DNA of 64,000 bases from Tenacibaculum agarivorans (GCF_001936575.1 NZ_MSMP01000004.1:162921-226920); one strand, 5' to 3'. Numbered from the stretch's first letter, positions 44,542-54,448 are shown. Notes: a model not told the origin generated them from the sequence alone. Program-made: numbers and translations.

Positions 44542-46443
44542 ATGAAAACCTATTTATTTTGCATTATTGCTTCTATTTTTTGCTTAACAGCAAACACCCA
44601 AAACTTTAATTTATCTTCAAATAATTTACCTGAGCTATTAACTAATGATGCCAATGCAATCGTAAGAAAACATACTATTGAGATTACTCTTGAAGCTGTT
44701 GATAAAATGGTGGTAAAAGAATTTAGAGCTGTAACAGTACTCAATAAAGATGGAAATAAAAAAGTTCAAGCTTATGTTAATTATAATAATGACACCAAAG
44801 TAAATAACTTATCTGCTAGAGTTTATGATAGCAATGGAAAAGAAATAAAAAAATATTCTAAAAGTAAGTTTAAAGATGTTAGTGCTGTAGATGGAGGTAC
44901 TTTATATTCAGATTCTCGTGTAAAATATTTAGAACACACCCCTGTTGCTTATCCCTATACTATCATTTTTGAAAGTGAATATACAAATTCAACTACAGGG
45001 TTCATTCCTAGCTGGTATCCTGTAGACACCTATTCTACTTCTGTTGAAAGTGCTGAATACAAAATTTTAAACCCTCAAAGGTTAGCTATTAAAACCAAAG
45101 AAAAAAACTTTGGTACATATCCTATTCAAAAAATCACAAAAGATCCAATCCATTATAAAATAGAAAATCAACCTGCTCTTAAATACGAAAATAGTTCTAT
45201 TGGTTTTTCTGAACTAATGCCTTGTTTATTAGTAGGTCTTAATAATTTCACCCTAAAAGGTGTGCCAGGAAAAGCTGATAACTGGAAAGAGTTCGGGCTA
45301 TGGATGAACGATAAATTAATAAAACATAATGTTTCTTTAAATGAAGCAACTATTTCAGAGGCTAAAAACTTGGTTAAAGACATAGAGAGTGATATGGATA
45401 AGGCCAAAGCGATTTATGAATTTGTACAAAACAAAACTAGATACATCAGTGTACAAGTTGGTATTGGTGGCTGGGAACCTATTCCTGCTAAAGAAGTAGA
45501 CAAACTTGGATACGGAGATTGTAAAGGTTTAACTAATTATACAAAGGCACTACTAGATGCTGTGGGTGTAGAATCTTATCATACACTAGTATATGCTCCA
45601 GTACATAAAGATATTGATAAAGATTTTTCTTCTTTACAAGGAACTCATATGATTTTAAATTTACCTAACAATGGTAATGATATATGGTTAGAATGTACCA
45701 GTCAAATTCATCCTTTTGGTTTTTTAGGAAGTTTTACGGATGATAGAAATGTACTAGTTATTACTCCTGAAGGTGGTATTATTAAAAGAACAACTTCTTA
45801 TAAAAACGAAGACAATATTCAAACAACCAAAGCAAAAATTGAATTAACAAAAGAAGGAAATGTAATTGGTGATGTAGAAATTACATCCAAAGGAATTCAA
45901 TATGCATATAAATTTCCAATAGAAAATAAAAGTGAAGAAGATTTAAAAAAGTATTACACATCTGATGTATGGTCTTACAACAACAATCTCGATGTTAAAA
46001 GTATAGAATTCCAAAATGATAAGGACAACATTGAATTCAAAGAAAATATATCTGTAACTATAAATGATTATGCAAAAATCAATGAAAATGAATTTCTATT
46101 TCGTGTTAATGTATTCAATAAAAACTCCTACATACCAAAACGATATAGAGACCGAAAATTTCCTTTAAAAATTGAACGTGGATATAAAGATGTAGATGAA
46201 TTTACAATTACTATCCCTGAAAATTATAGCATCCAACAATTACCTCCTAAAAAAGAGTTAGACTCTAAATTTGGAGAGTATACTATGGAAATAAAAAAAC
46301 TAGATGATAAAACATTATTGTATTCAAAATCTATATTCATTAAAGAAGGGGTTTATCCTAAAACAGAATACAATTCATACAGAAAATTCAGAAAAACTAT
46401 AGCTAAACAGGAAAACTTAAGAATAGCACTACAAAAAAATTAA
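44542..46443 (+). CDS. DUF3857/transglutaminase-like exported protein, catalytic triad intact
   Basis: 633 residues from ATG 44542 (signal peptide MKTYLFCIIASIFCLTANTQ); the frame also opens at 44497, but that lies upstream of the promoter -7 box. A DUF3857 domain occupies the N-terminal half and a transglutaminase core follows: cysteine in KLGYGDCKGLTNYTK near 327, histidine in GTHMILNL near 368 and acidic residue in IWLECTS near 384. It starts an operon of three related genes. Family members cross-link or hydrolyse protein in the periplasm; the substrate is unknown. Confidence 0.85.
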   Translation: MKTYLFCIIASIFCLTANTQNFNLSSNNLPELLTNDANAIVRKHTIEITLEAVDKMVVKEFRAVTVLNKDGNKKVQAYVNYNNDTKVNNLSARVYDSNGKEIKKYSKSKFKDVSAVDGGTLYSDSRVKYLEHTPVAYPYTIIFESEYTNSTTGFIPSWYPVDTYSTSVESAEYKILNPQRLAIKTKEKNFGTYPIQKITKDPIHYKIENQPALKYENSSIGFSELMPCLLVGLNNFTLKGVPGKADNWKEFGLWMNDKLIKHNVSLNEATISEAKNLVKDIESDMDKAKAIYEFVQNKTRYISVQVGIGGWEPIPAKEVDKLGYGDCKGLTNYTKALLDAVGVESYHTLVYAPVHKDIDKDFSSLQGTHMILNLPNNGNDIWLECTSQIHPFGFLGSFTDDRNVLVITPEGGIIKRTTSYKNEDNIQTTKAKIELTKEGNVIGDVEITSKGIQYAYKFPIENKSEEDLKKYYTSDVWSYNNNLDVKSIEFQNDKDNIEFKENISVTINDYAKINENEFLFRVNVFNKNSYIPKRYRDRKFPLKIERGYKDVDEFTITIPENYSIQQLPPKKELDSKFGEYTMEIKKLDDKTLLYSKSIFIKEGVYPKTEYNSYRKFRKTIAKQENLRIALQKN

Positions 46444-46460
46444 ATTTTAAATCACATACT

Positions 46461-48443
46461 ATGAAAAAGATTATTTTTCTCTTTGCCATTTTACTTGGCT
46501 TAACTTCTACATCTCAAGAAATTAAATTCGGAAAGATTTCTAAAGATGTCTTACAAGAAAAGTTTTATCCAATAGACTCCACTGCCACTGCCAGTTACTT
46601 ATTAAAGCATAGAAAAACCTATTATGAATACAATTCAGCTACAGGTTTTCAAATTGTTAATGAAGTCCATTATCGTATTAAAATATATGCAAAGGAAGGG
46701 TTTGACATGGCTAATTTCAGTTTAGTGTATTACGATCCAAAAACTGGAGATCGCGATAAAATCACCGGTATTAAAGGATATACATTTAATTTAGATGAAA
46801 ATGGAGAAGTTATAAAAACTAAACTGAGCAGTAATAGTATCTTTAAAGAAAAACTGAATAAGTATAGAAGTACTAAAAAAATTACTATGCCTGATATTAA
46901 AGAAGGCTCTGTAGTTGATTTAAAGTACAAACATATTTCTCCATACACACATTATATTGAAGAATTAAGTTTTCAAAACACCATTCCGATAAAAAAGTAC
47001 TATGCAAAAATTGAAATTCCAGAATGGTATGTATTCAAAAAAATGAGTAAGGGATATTATGCACCATCTTTAAGATCAACTAGTAGAAACAGAACACTTT
47101 CTATTCCTAATCGAGGAACTTATGTCAATCAAGATCTAAAATATAATGTAGACGTTTATGAAGGAAATAATATACCTGCCTTAAAAAATGATGAGCCTTA
47201 CGTTTCTAACGTTAGTAATTATTTTGGTGGAGTTAAATATGAATTATCATTAACTCAATTCCCGTTCTCTAGAATTAAAACCCATTCAAATACTTGGAAA
47301 AGTGTTTGTAATACAATCTTTAAGTCATCTAGTTTTGGTGGTGAATTAAGTAAAACCAAATATTTTAAAGATGATTTAAAAACAGTAATCGCTGATGCTA
47401 CTACACTACAAGAAAAAGTAGTTCGAATTTTCGAATTCGTAAAGAAAAAAGTAAAGTGGAATGAATATAATAGTGTATATACAGATAAAGGAGTTAAAAC
47501 AGCTTATAAAGAAGGTGTAGGAAATGTAGCTGAAATTAACTTAATACTAACTGCTATGTTAAGAGAAAGCGGATTAAATGCGAATCCTGTACTAGTAAGT
47601 ACTAGAAAACATGGTATTGCTTTATTCCCTTCCATCAGTGGATTCAATTACATTATAAGTATGGTTGAATTTCCTAATGGGCAATCTATGTTGTTAGATG
47701 CTACCGAACCGTATTCATTACCTAATGTTTTACCTATTCGAGATTTAAATTTGAAAGGTAGAAAAATCACTAAAGAAGGAATTTCTGAGTGGGTAAACTT
47801 AAACTCTCCAAAACATACTTTAGAAGAAAACACTGTAAAAGTTAAGATTGATGATGATATGATGATGTCTGGGTTTGCACGAAAAAAAGAAACAAACCTA
47901 AATGCATTACTACATAGAAAAAACTATAATCATATCAAAAAAGAGGATCGTATTACAAAAGTTGAAGAAAAATACAATATCGAAATAGAAGATTTTAAGT
48001 CAACAAACCAAGATGAAATATATAAACCTTATATATCTCTTTATAAATTCAGTACTGAAGATTTAATAGAAGAAATTAATGGGAAATTATACGTAAATCC
48101 ATTACTATTTTTGACTAATACTACAAATCCTTTTAAATCTAAAGAACGAAAATTTCCTATTGATTTTGCGACTCCTTGGCAAGAAAACAATAATGTGTAT
48201 ATACAAATTCCTGAAGGTTATCAAGTAGAATCTATACCAGAACAATTAGCCATCGGCCTACCTGATCAATTAGGTTTCTTTAAGTTTATCGTATCCGCAG
48301 ATCAAAAAAACATAAGAGTAAACTCAAAATTACAAATGAACTCAGCTATTATAGCTCCTGTATACTATGAAGCAGTACAAACATTTTATAAACAAATAAT
48401 AGATAAAGAGACCGAAAAAATTGTATTAACTAAAAAAATATAA
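46461..48443 (+). CDS. DUF3857 protein, transglutaminase pseudoenzyme (paralogue 2)
   Basis: 660 residues with a signal peptide ending near STSQ, a DUF3857 N-terminal half and a transglutaminase-like fold. At the position of the catalytic cysteine the sequence reads KEGVGNVAEINLIL, and at the histidine position SGFNYIISMVEF, so both catalytic residues are absent; only the aspartate in LLDATEP remains. It should therefore not be an active transglutaminase. It lies 17 bp after the intact paralogue and 5 bp before the third. Confidence 0.85.
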   Translation: MKKIIFLFAILLGLTSTSQEIKFGKISKDVLQEKFYPIDSTATASYLLKHRKTYYEYNSATGFQIVNEVHYRIKIYAKEGFDMANFSLVYYDPKTGDRDKITGIKGYTFNLDENGEVIKTKLSSNSIFKEKLNKYRSTKKITMPDIKEGSVVDLKYKHISPYTHYIEELSFQNTIPIKKYYAKIEIPEWYVFKKMSKGYYAPSLRSTSRNRTLSIPNRGTYVNQDLKYNVDVYEGNNIPALKNDEPYVSNVSNYFGGVKYELSLTQFPFSRIKTHSNTWKSVCNTIFKSSSFGGELSKTKYFKDDLKTVIADATTLQEKVVRIFEFVKKKVKWNEYNSVYTDKGVKTAYKEGVGNVAEINLILTAMLRESGLNANPVLVSTRKHGIALFPSISGFNYIISMVEFPNGQSMLLDATEPYSLPNVLPIRDLNLKGRKITKEGISEWVNLNSPKHTLEENTVKVKIDDDMMMSGFARKKETNLNALLHRKNYNHIKKEDRITKVEEKYNIEIEDFKSTNQDEIYKPYISLYKFSTEDLIEEINGKLYVNPLLFLTNTTNPFKSKERKFPIDFATPWQENNNVYIQIPEGYQVESIPEQLAIGLPDQLGFFKFIVSADQKNIRVNSKLQMNSAIIAPVYYEAVQTFYKQIIDKETEKIVLTKKI

Positions 48444-48448
48444 TTCGA

Positions 48449-50398
48449 GTGAAAAAAATAGCTTTATTATTATTCCTCTCTATAATTCAAACTGTCTACT
48501 GTCAAAGAGATAAAGAGAATTTTAAGTTAGATCGTACAACTAGAGACGAGTTGAACATTGCTGTCTATGAAAAGGACAGTACAGCCAATGCTGTTGTTTT
48601 AGAAGAAAGAGGACATGAATTTGTTGATGAAGATAATGATTACAAATTCAGAAGAGATATTTACAAGAGAATAAAAATTTTCGATAAGTCTGAATTTGAA
48701 AGAGCTACCATTTCTATCAATACATATAAAACCAAAAAAGTAATAGATATTAAGGCTATTACCTATACTATAGAAGGAAATAAAATTAAGAAAACTCACC
48801 TTTTAGAGAAGGATATTTATGTAAAAAAAATGTCTGAATATTGGACACAAACAAGCTTCACATTACCGAATATTGAAGAAGGTTGTGTTATCGAATTTAA
48901 ATACAGCATTATTAATCCCTATTCTAAAATAGAAGATTGGGTATTTCAATCTGATATACCAAAAATCAAAAGTGATTTTTCTGCTTCTATACCTGGCAAT
49001 TGGAAACATAATATTAGACTACGTTCATACAGAAATTTAGATCGAAATAACACTAAAATCAACAAAGGTTGTATATACATTCCCGGAATAGGAGAAGGTG
49101 ATTGTTCTTTTGTTGAGTACGGATTCGATCATGTTCCTGCTTTTAAAAGTGAGGACTATATGTTATCTGAAGAAAATTTTAAAGCAAAAGTTATTTTTGA
49201 ACCTATTTCGTTTACTTCTACTGATGGAAGAACAACCAAATACACAAAAACCTGGAAGGATGCTGATAAAACCTTAAGAAAAAACTTTTTTGATGGTCAA
49301 ACTTCTAAAGCAAAATTTTTCAAAAAAAACTTACCTAATCAGTTACTTACTATTAAAGATAATTTTTCTAGAGCTGAAGCAATATATACGCATATTCAAG
49401 AAAAAATGAATTGGAATAAAAGATATTGGTCTCCAGAGAAATTAAAAGTACGAAACACTTATGAAGAAAAAACTGGTGCTGTTGATGCTATTAACTTAAC
49501 CTTATATAATGCTTTAACTGCGGCTAATATAGAAGCGTACTTAGTTGCTTTATCTACAAGAAATAACGGAACGGTAACTAAACTTTTTCCTTCAGTTTCA
49601 GAATTCAATTATGTAATTGTTAAAGTTGTGATTGATGACAAAACATACTTTTTAGATGCTACCGATAAACAATTATTATTTGGAGAAATTCCGATGAGAT
49701 GTTTAAATGGTGAAGGACGTGTTTTAGATACTAAAAAAGGTAGCTACTGGGAACTTATAAAACCCAGTTATAAATCTTATGTAATGAATAATATTAGTTT
49801 TTCTTTCGACAAAAATCAGTTAAATGGAAAAATAATTACATCCAAAAATGGATATTACGCTTATAACGAAAGAAAAAAAAATAATACCATCTCTGATGAT
49901 GAGTATATTGAAAATTTTGAAACTAAATATCCTTTTTTAGAGGTAAATGATTTTAATACTATACCTTCTAAAACTCTAAATGGTACTTTTAAAACATATG
50001 TTGAAGTTTCAATACCTGATATTGAAAAAAACGATTTAATTCGTTTTAATCCATTCATTGTAGATCACATTACTAAAAATCCTTTCAAACTCGAAGAAAG
50101 ACATTTTCCTGTGGATTTTGGATACTCTTGGTCTAAATCTCACAATATTAAGATAAAGATACCAGAAGGGTATATAGTAACTAAAATGCCTAAAAGTAAA
50201 AAGATATCATTGCCCAATAAAGGAGGTTCAACATTTTTGAGTATAAAACAGCAAAACAATCAAATTTCTATTTATGCTAAAACCTTCTTATCTAAAGCTA
50301 TTTATACTAATAAAGAATATCATTACTTAAAGGAGTTTTACAATAAAATGATACAAATGCAAGATTGTCTTATTGAACTGAAAAAACAGAAAAATTAA
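48449..50398 (+). CDS. DUF3857 protein, transglutaminase pseudoenzyme (paralogue 3)
   Basis: 649 residues starting with GTG (a good signal peptide follows, ending near VYCQ). The architecture equals paralogue 2, and again the cysteine and histidine positions read EKTGAVDAINLTLY and SEFNYVIVKVVI, with only the acidic residue in YFLDATD kept. It overlaps none of its neighbours but lies 5 bp after paralogue 2, so all three are one transcription unit closed by a terminator at 50416. Confidence 0.85.
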   Translation: MKKIALLLFLSIIQTVYCQRDKENFKLDRTTRDELNIAVYEKDSTANAVVLEERGHEFVDEDNDYKFRRDIYKRIKIFDKSEFERATISINTYKTKKVIDIKAITYTIEGNKIKKTHLLEKDIYVKKMSEYWTQTSFTLPNIEEGCVIEFKYSIINPYSKIEDWVFQSDIPKIKSDFSASIPGNWKHNIRLRSYRNLDRNNTKINKGCIYIPGIGEGDCSFVEYGFDHVPAFKSEDYMLSEENFKAKVIFEPISFTSTDGRTTKYTKTWKDADKTLRKNFFDGQTSKAKFFKKNLPNQLLTIKDNFSRAEAIYTHIQEKMNWNKRYWSPEKLKVRNTYEEKTGAVDAINLTLYNALTAANIEAYLVALSTRNNGTVTKLFPSVSEFNYVIVKVVIDDKTYFLDATDKQLLFGEIPMRCLNGEGRVLDTKKGSYWELIKPSYKSYVMNNISFSFDKNQLNGKIITSKNGYYAYNERKKNNTISDDEYIENFETKYPFLEVNDFNTIPSKTLNGTFKTYVEVSIPDIEKNDLIRFNPFIVDHITKNPFKLEERHFPVDFGYSWSKSHNIKIKIPEGYIVTKMPKSKKISLPNKGGSTFLSIKQQNNQISIYAKTFLSKAIYTNKEYHYLKEFYNKMIQMQDCLIELKKQKN

Positions 50399-50415
50399 AC
50401 ATCTATATTTATGTT

Positions 50416-50439
50416 AAAAGCCTCTTAAAAGAGGCTTTT
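50416..50439 (+). terminator. Terminator of the DUF3857 operon
   Basis: An 11-bp stem AAAAGCCTCTT / AAGAGGCTTTT, loop AA, followed by a T run, 18 bp after the last stop. Confidence 0.9.
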
Positions 50440-50489
50440 TTTGTAACAAACTAAAAACCAAGTCGTTTTTATATGTAAATCATGTTATA

Positions 50490-51590
50490 ATGATCAAACG
50501 TTTCTTCCTTCTATGTTCTGGTGTAGATCTTCATTTAATTGATAAATGCTCTAATGGAGAGCAAAATAAATATGCAGGTATTGGCGCTACAGTTTTTTTC
50601 ACAGCTCTAATGGCTACTATCGCTAGTAGTTATGCACTTTACACTATTTTCGATTCTATTTATATTGCTATTGGCTTTGGAATAGTTTGGGGATTGTTAA
50701 TTTTCAATTTAGATCGATATATAGTCTCAACTTTGCGAAAGAAAAAGAAGTTTACACATGAATTCTTACAAGCATTACCTAGACTTATTCTAGCCATAAT
50801 TATCGCTATTGTGATATCGAAACCGTTAGAACTTAAAATTTTTGAGAAAGAAATTAATCAAGTATTACTTTCTGAAAAGAATAAAATGACTCTTGACAAC
50901 AAAAAACAAATTGCTGATTTATTTAATCCTGAAATTGAAAAAAAACAACAGGAAATAACCAGTTTAAAAACTGAAATTGAAATAAAAGAAAAAGAAACTA
51001 ATCAACTTTACGAAACCTATATTGCTGAAGCCGAAGGTAGAAAAGGAACAAAACTAAAAGGTAAAGGACCAGTTTACAAAGAAAAAAGAGAAAAACATGA
51101 TACAGCCTTAGCTGAACTTAGTGAACTCAAAAAAAATAACACTGAAAAAATTCAAACTAAAGAAAATAAAATTAATGAATTAATTCAACAACAAAAAGAA
51201 AGAGAAGTAAACACGCAGCCTATAATCACAAATTTTGATGGTTTAATGGCCAGAATTAATGCTTTAAATACACTCCCTTGGCTACCTTCTTTCTTCATTT
51301 TTTTACTTTTTTTAGCCATCGAAACTTCTCCTATTTTCACCAAGTTGATTAGTTCAAAAAGTGAATACGATTATAAATTAGAAAATCAAGAATCTGAACT
51401 TGCTACCTGGATTCAACAACAAATTGATCAAAGAAATAAGATTCTAGAGACTGATATTGATATAAATACTCAGGTATATGATGATTTGAAAACCGAAGAA
51501 GAATTGTACAATTACAAACAAAAAATGGCAAAAAATCTAATGAAATTACAATCTGATAGTTTTTTTGAAAACCAAAAACACTTGTTGTAA
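50490..51590 (+). CDS. DUF4407 membrane protein
   Basis: 366 residues. The start IKRFFLLCSGVDLHLIDKC followed by three hydrophobic segments (about 28-50, 55-72, 92-112) is characteristic of DUF4407 proteins. A long charged coiled coil (residues 125-240, EIEKKQQEITSLKTEIEIK) separates them from a last membrane segment near 265-285 and a helical tail. The coiled coil would project on one side of the membrane. Family function is unknown; it stands alone. Confidence 0.85.
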   Translation: MIKRFFLLCSGVDLHLIDKCSNGEQNKYAGIGATVFFTALMATIASSYALYTIFDSIYIAIGFGIVWGLLIFNLDRYIVSTLRKKKKFTHEFLQALPRLILAIIIAIVISKPLELKIFEKEINQVLLSEKNKMTLDNKKQIADLFNPEIEKKQQEITSLKTEIEIKEKETNQLYETYIAEAEGRKGTKLKGKGPVYKEKREKHDTALAELSELKKNNTEKIQTKENKINELIQQQKEREVNTQPIITNFDGLMARINALNTLPWLPSFFIFLLFLAIETSPIFTKLISSKSEYDYKLENQESELATWIQQQIDQRNKILETDIDINTQVYDDLKTEEELYNYKQKMAKNLMKLQSDSFFENQKHLL

Positions 51591-51678
51591 GTTACTTAAC
51601 AAATAAACATAAAAAAATACCTGATTTACTGAGAATTAAATCTTACCTTGCAGCTTTAATATTTAATACATTTTTATA

Positions 51679-51870
51679 ATGAAACAAGGAACGGTAAAGT
51701 TCTTTAATGAATCTAAAGGTTTTGGATTCATTACAGAGTCAAATTCAGGTACAGAGTATTTCGTACACATCTCAGGATTAATCGACGAGGTTAGACAAGG
51801 AGATGAGGTAGAATTTGAACTTAAAGAAGGTAAGAAAGGATTAAACGCTGTAAGTGTTAGAGTAATTTAA
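51679..51870 (+). CDS. Cold-shock domain protein
   Basis: 63 residues with both RNA-binding motifs of the cold-shock fold: KGFGFI (RNP1) and YFVHIS (RNP2), starting with the usual QGTVKFFNESKGFGFI. It binds single-stranded nucleic acid and melts RNA structure at low temperature or in growth transitions. It is single-gene and closed by a strong terminator. Confidence 0.95.
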   Translation: MKQGTVKFFNESKGFGFITESNSGTEYFVHISGLIDEVRQGDEVEFELKEGKKGLNAVSVRVI

Positions 51871-51892
51871 TATATAACAACATTTAATTTTT

Positions 51893-51921
51893 AAAAAGCA
51901 TCTGAAAATCAGATGCTTTTT
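51893..51921 (+). terminator. Terminator of the cold-shock gene
   Basis: A 13-bp perfect stem (AAAAAGCATCTGA / TCAGATGCTTTTT) with a 3-base loop. Confidence 0.9.
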
Positions 51922-51968
51922 CTTTGAAATAAAGATTTATAAAACAACTTTATATTAAAAAGATTTAA

Positions 51969-51976
51969 TACATTTG
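51969..51976 (+). promoter_or_regulatory. -7 box TACATTTG of rpsP
   Basis: An exact TAnnTTTG followed by C. The inferred leader is about 75 nt and contains a TCCGAA/TTCGGA hairpin (51988-52004), which might serve ribosomal-protein feedback control. Confidence 0.55.
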
Positions 51977-52058
51977 CACTCTCAAATTCCGAAATTACTT
52001 CGGATAATAATTTTAATAGATTAATAACCAAGGTCGTGTACCTTAAAAATTAACAAGT

Positions 52059-52559
52059 ATGCCTGTAAAAATTCGTTTACAAAGACACGGTAAAAAAGGA
52101 AAGCCATTCTATTGGGTAGTTGCTGCTGATTCTAGAGCAAAAAGAGACGGTCGTTTCTTAGAGAAAATCGGAACGTACAACCCTAACACTAACCCTGCTA
52201 CAATCAATTTAGATGTTGATGCTGCTGTAAAGTGGTTAGAAAATGGTGCTCAACCTACTGACACTGCTAAAGCTTTATTATCTTACAAAGGTGCTTTATT
52301 AAAGCATCACTTAGCTGGAGGTGTTAGAAAAGGTGCTTTAACAGAAGAGCAAGCTGAAGCTAAGTTTACTGCTTGGTTAGAAGAAAAAGCTGCTAAAGTT
52401 GCTGGTAAAGTAGATGGTTTAGCTAAAGCTCAAGAAGATGCTAAAGCTAAAGCTTTAGAAGCTGAAAAAGCTGTTAATGAAGCTCGTATAGCTGCAAAAG
52501 CTCCTGTAGTAGATAGCGAAGATGCTGCTACTGAAGAAGGTGGAGATAGCGAAGAGTAA
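52059..52559 (+). CDS. rpsP: 30S ribosomal protein S16
   Basis: The N-terminal 80 residues are S16 ([33 protein letters not shown]). The C-terminal 80-residue tail is Ala/Lys/Glu rich with helical runs, an extension usual in Bacteroidota but absent from E. coli S16. It lies 14 bp before rimM, as in many bacteria. Confidence 0.97.
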   Translation: MPVKIRLQRHGKKGKPFYWVVAADSRAKRDGRFLEKIGTYNPNTNPATINLDVDAAVKWLENGAQPTDTAKALLSYKGALLKHHLAGGVRKGALTEEQAEAKFTAWLEEKAAKVAGKVDGLAKAQEDAKAKALEAEKAVNEARIAAKAPVVDSEDAATEEGGDSEE

Positions 52560-52573
52560 AAAATTAGACGATA

Positions 52574-53101
52574 ATGCAAATTAAAGATTGTTTTTATTTA
52601 GGCAAAATCGTCAAAAAACACAGTTTTAAAGGCGAAGTAGTAATCAAATTAGATACTGACGAGCCTCATCTGTACAAAAATTTGGAATCAGTATTTGTCG
52701 AACTCGGCAATAATCTGATTCCTTTTTTTATCGAAAAATCTTCATTGAGTAAAAACACCATGTTTCGTGTAAAATTTGAAGGTGTTGACTCTGAACAGGA
52801 TGCTGAAGCAATTTTACGATCTGGTATTTATTTACCTCTTACTCTACTTCCAAAACTAACTGGAAATAAATTCTATTATCATGAAGTGATTGGTTTCACT
52901 ATCAAAGACATCAACTTTGGTAACGTTGGAACCATTACAAACATTAACGATTCTGCTGCTCAACCTTTATTTGAAATTGATAGAGATGGAATTGAGATTT
53001 TTATTCCAATGATTGATGATTTCATCAAAAAAGTAGATAGAGAAAATAAAACTATCGAGGTAGAAACTCCAGAAGGATTGATTGATTTGTATATCAATTA
53101 G
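52574..53101 (+). CDS. rimM: Ribosome maturation factor RimM
   Basis: 175 residues with the RimM N-terminal barrel (FYLGKIVKKHSFKGEVVIKL) and a PRC-barrel C-terminal half (YYHEVIGFTIKDINFGNVG ... IFIPMIDDFIKKVD). It binds S19 during 30S assembly and 16S processing. The gene follows rpsP in an operon; it ends 4 bp into the convergent cytochrome gene. Confidence 0.95.
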   Translation: MQIKDCFYLGKIVKKHSFKGEVVIKLDTDEPHLYKNLESVFVELGNNLIPFFIEKSSLSKNTMFRVKFEGVDSEQDAEAILRSGIYLPLTLLPKLTGNKFYYHEVIGFTIKDINFGNVGTITNINDSAAQPLFEIDRDGIEIFIPMIDDFIKKVDRENKTIEVETPEGLIDLYIN

Positions 53102-53535
53102 TAGCCATCAACATAACTTAATATATCCATAATATCCTTTTCTGAAAGATTAGGATTACTGTGTTCTGATTTATTGGAATTCCACTCAGCATTTAAAGTA
53201 ATTACATCAGGATCTTTTTGATCTATCAAAATTTGCTCATCTTTAATGTATTGAATTAACCATTGTATCTCCCAACGTTCTTTTAGCCCTCTGAGAAATC
53301 CATCTTTTGCTGTTAATTTATGACACCGAATACAACCTTCATTTATCCATAGGTCTTTTCCTCTTTCCATTGACAATAATAACAAAGGATCGAGCTTCTC
53401 TTCTATTTCATCTTTCAGAGTATGTTTTGTTGGATCATAATCAGTTTCTGTTTGAATATTTACCGTCCAAAAAATCATGAATAACAAAACTATGGAGATA
53501 ATACTTCCTAAAATAACATTTGCAGACAACTTCAT
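53098..53535 (-). CDS. Membrane-anchored monohaem cytochrome c-like protein
   Basis: 145 residues. A single N-terminal membrane helix (ILGSIISIVLLFMIFW) anchors it with the rest in the periplasm. The haem site is GCIRCHK near residues 68-74. The normal axial methionine position in the C-terminal helix region reads EHSNPNLSEKDIMDIL, that is Asn where MPNLS would be expected, so the sixth ligand may be another residue (for example the nearby His). It converges on rimM with a 4-bp overlap. The electron-transfer partner is unknown. Confidence 0.8.
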   Translation of the reverse strand: MKLSANVILGSIISIVLLFMIFWTVNIQTETDYDPTKHTLKDEIEEKLDPLLLLSMERGKDLWINEGCIRCHKLTAKDGFLRGLKERWEIQWLIQYIKDEQILIDQKDPDVITLNAEWNSNKSEHSNPNLSEKDIMDILSYVDGY

Positions 53536-53554
53536 AACTCTTATTTTATATTAT

Positions 53555-53941
53555 TTATACTTCATATAATTCAATAGGTAACCCATCAGGATCATTGAAA
53601 AAGAAAAAACGCTTCTCTGTAAACTCATCTATCCGTATTGGTTGACTTTCAATACTTTTATCTAACAGATAATCCTTCCATTGATCTAGATTTTTCACTC
53701 CAAATGCAATATGTCGTAATCCTGTAGCTTCAGGAAATGAAAGTCGTTTGGGTGGGTTTGGAAAAGAAAATAACTCAATAAGATAATTTCCATTTAACGA
53801 AAGATCTAATTTAAATGAATCTCTTTCTTTTCTATACACTTCTTGTTCAATGGTAAATCCTAAGATTTCACTATAGAAATATTTAGAAACTTCATAATTA
53901 GAACAAATAATAGCAATGTGATGTAGACCTTCTATCTTCAT
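53555..53941 (-). CDS. VOC/glyoxalase family protein
   Basis: 128 residues with the two beta-alpha-beta-beta-beta modules of the VOC superfamily: LHHIAIICSNYEVSKYFY, LGFTI, LIELFSF, LRHIAFGVKNLDQW and FFNDPDGLPIELYEV. Metal ligands His (LHHI, LRHI) and Glu (LIEL, IELYE) are present, as in SMU1112c/YaeR-type proteins. The substrate is unknown. The gene lies 3 bp downstream of the GNAT gene and may be cotranscribed with it. Confidence 0.88.
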   Translation of the reverse strand: MKIEGLHHIAIICSNYEVSKYFYSEILGFTIEQEVYRKERDSFKLDLSLNGNYLIELFSFPNPPKRLSFPEATGLRHIAFGVKNLDQWKDYLLDKSIESQPIRIDEFTEKRFFFFNDPDGLPIELYEV

Positions 53942-53944
53942 GAG

Positions 53945-54448
53945 TTAAAACTTAAATTCATACACGCAATCTTCTTCACCTTCAAAAATACTTTTCATAC
54001 CTACAAAAACAAAACCTAGCTTTTCTAATAATCGCTTTGATCTTTCATTTTCAGGAACAGTAAAGGCATATACCTTTTCTTGTTTAAATTTTTCTTTGAT
54101 ATAATCTATCATCAATACAGTTGCTTCACTTGCATAACCTTTACCTCTACCCTTTGACAACATTGCATAACCAACATCTATATACTCTAAACTATCTCTC
54201 TGCAAAGCAGAAGAAGTTCCTATAGCCTCATTAGTTTCTTTTAATACAACTGTAAAGAACCCAAGTCCATTTAGCTTTGCATTCTTTGGTAAAATATCTT
54301 CTAAATATAGTTTGGTTTCTTCAATCGATTTTAATTCTTTATTGTTGATATACTCAATCCAATCAGGATCATTAAATAATTCAAAATAAAATGGAGCATC
54401 TTCAACAATTGCGTCCCTAATAATCAAGCGGTCACTTTCTAAAATCAT
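53945..54448 (-). CDS. GNAT N-acetyltransferase, RimJ/RimL type
   Basis: 167 residues with the N-terminal ESDRLIIRDAIVEDAPFYFE and the acetyl-CoA loop SKGRGKGYASEAT, followed by VYAFTVPENERSKRLLEKLG. This set is typical of RimJ/RimL-like protein or small-molecule acetyltransferases. No signal peptide. The VOC gene follows after 3 bp. Confidence 0.88.
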   Translation of the reverse strand: MILESDRLIIRDAIVEDAPFYFELFNDPDWIEYINNKELKSIEETKLYLEDILPKNAKLNGLGFFTVVLKETNEAIGTSSALQRDSLEYIDVGYAMLSKGRGKGYASEATVLMIDYIKEKFKQEKVYAFTVPENERSKRLLEKLGFVFVGMKSIFEGEEDCVYEFKF

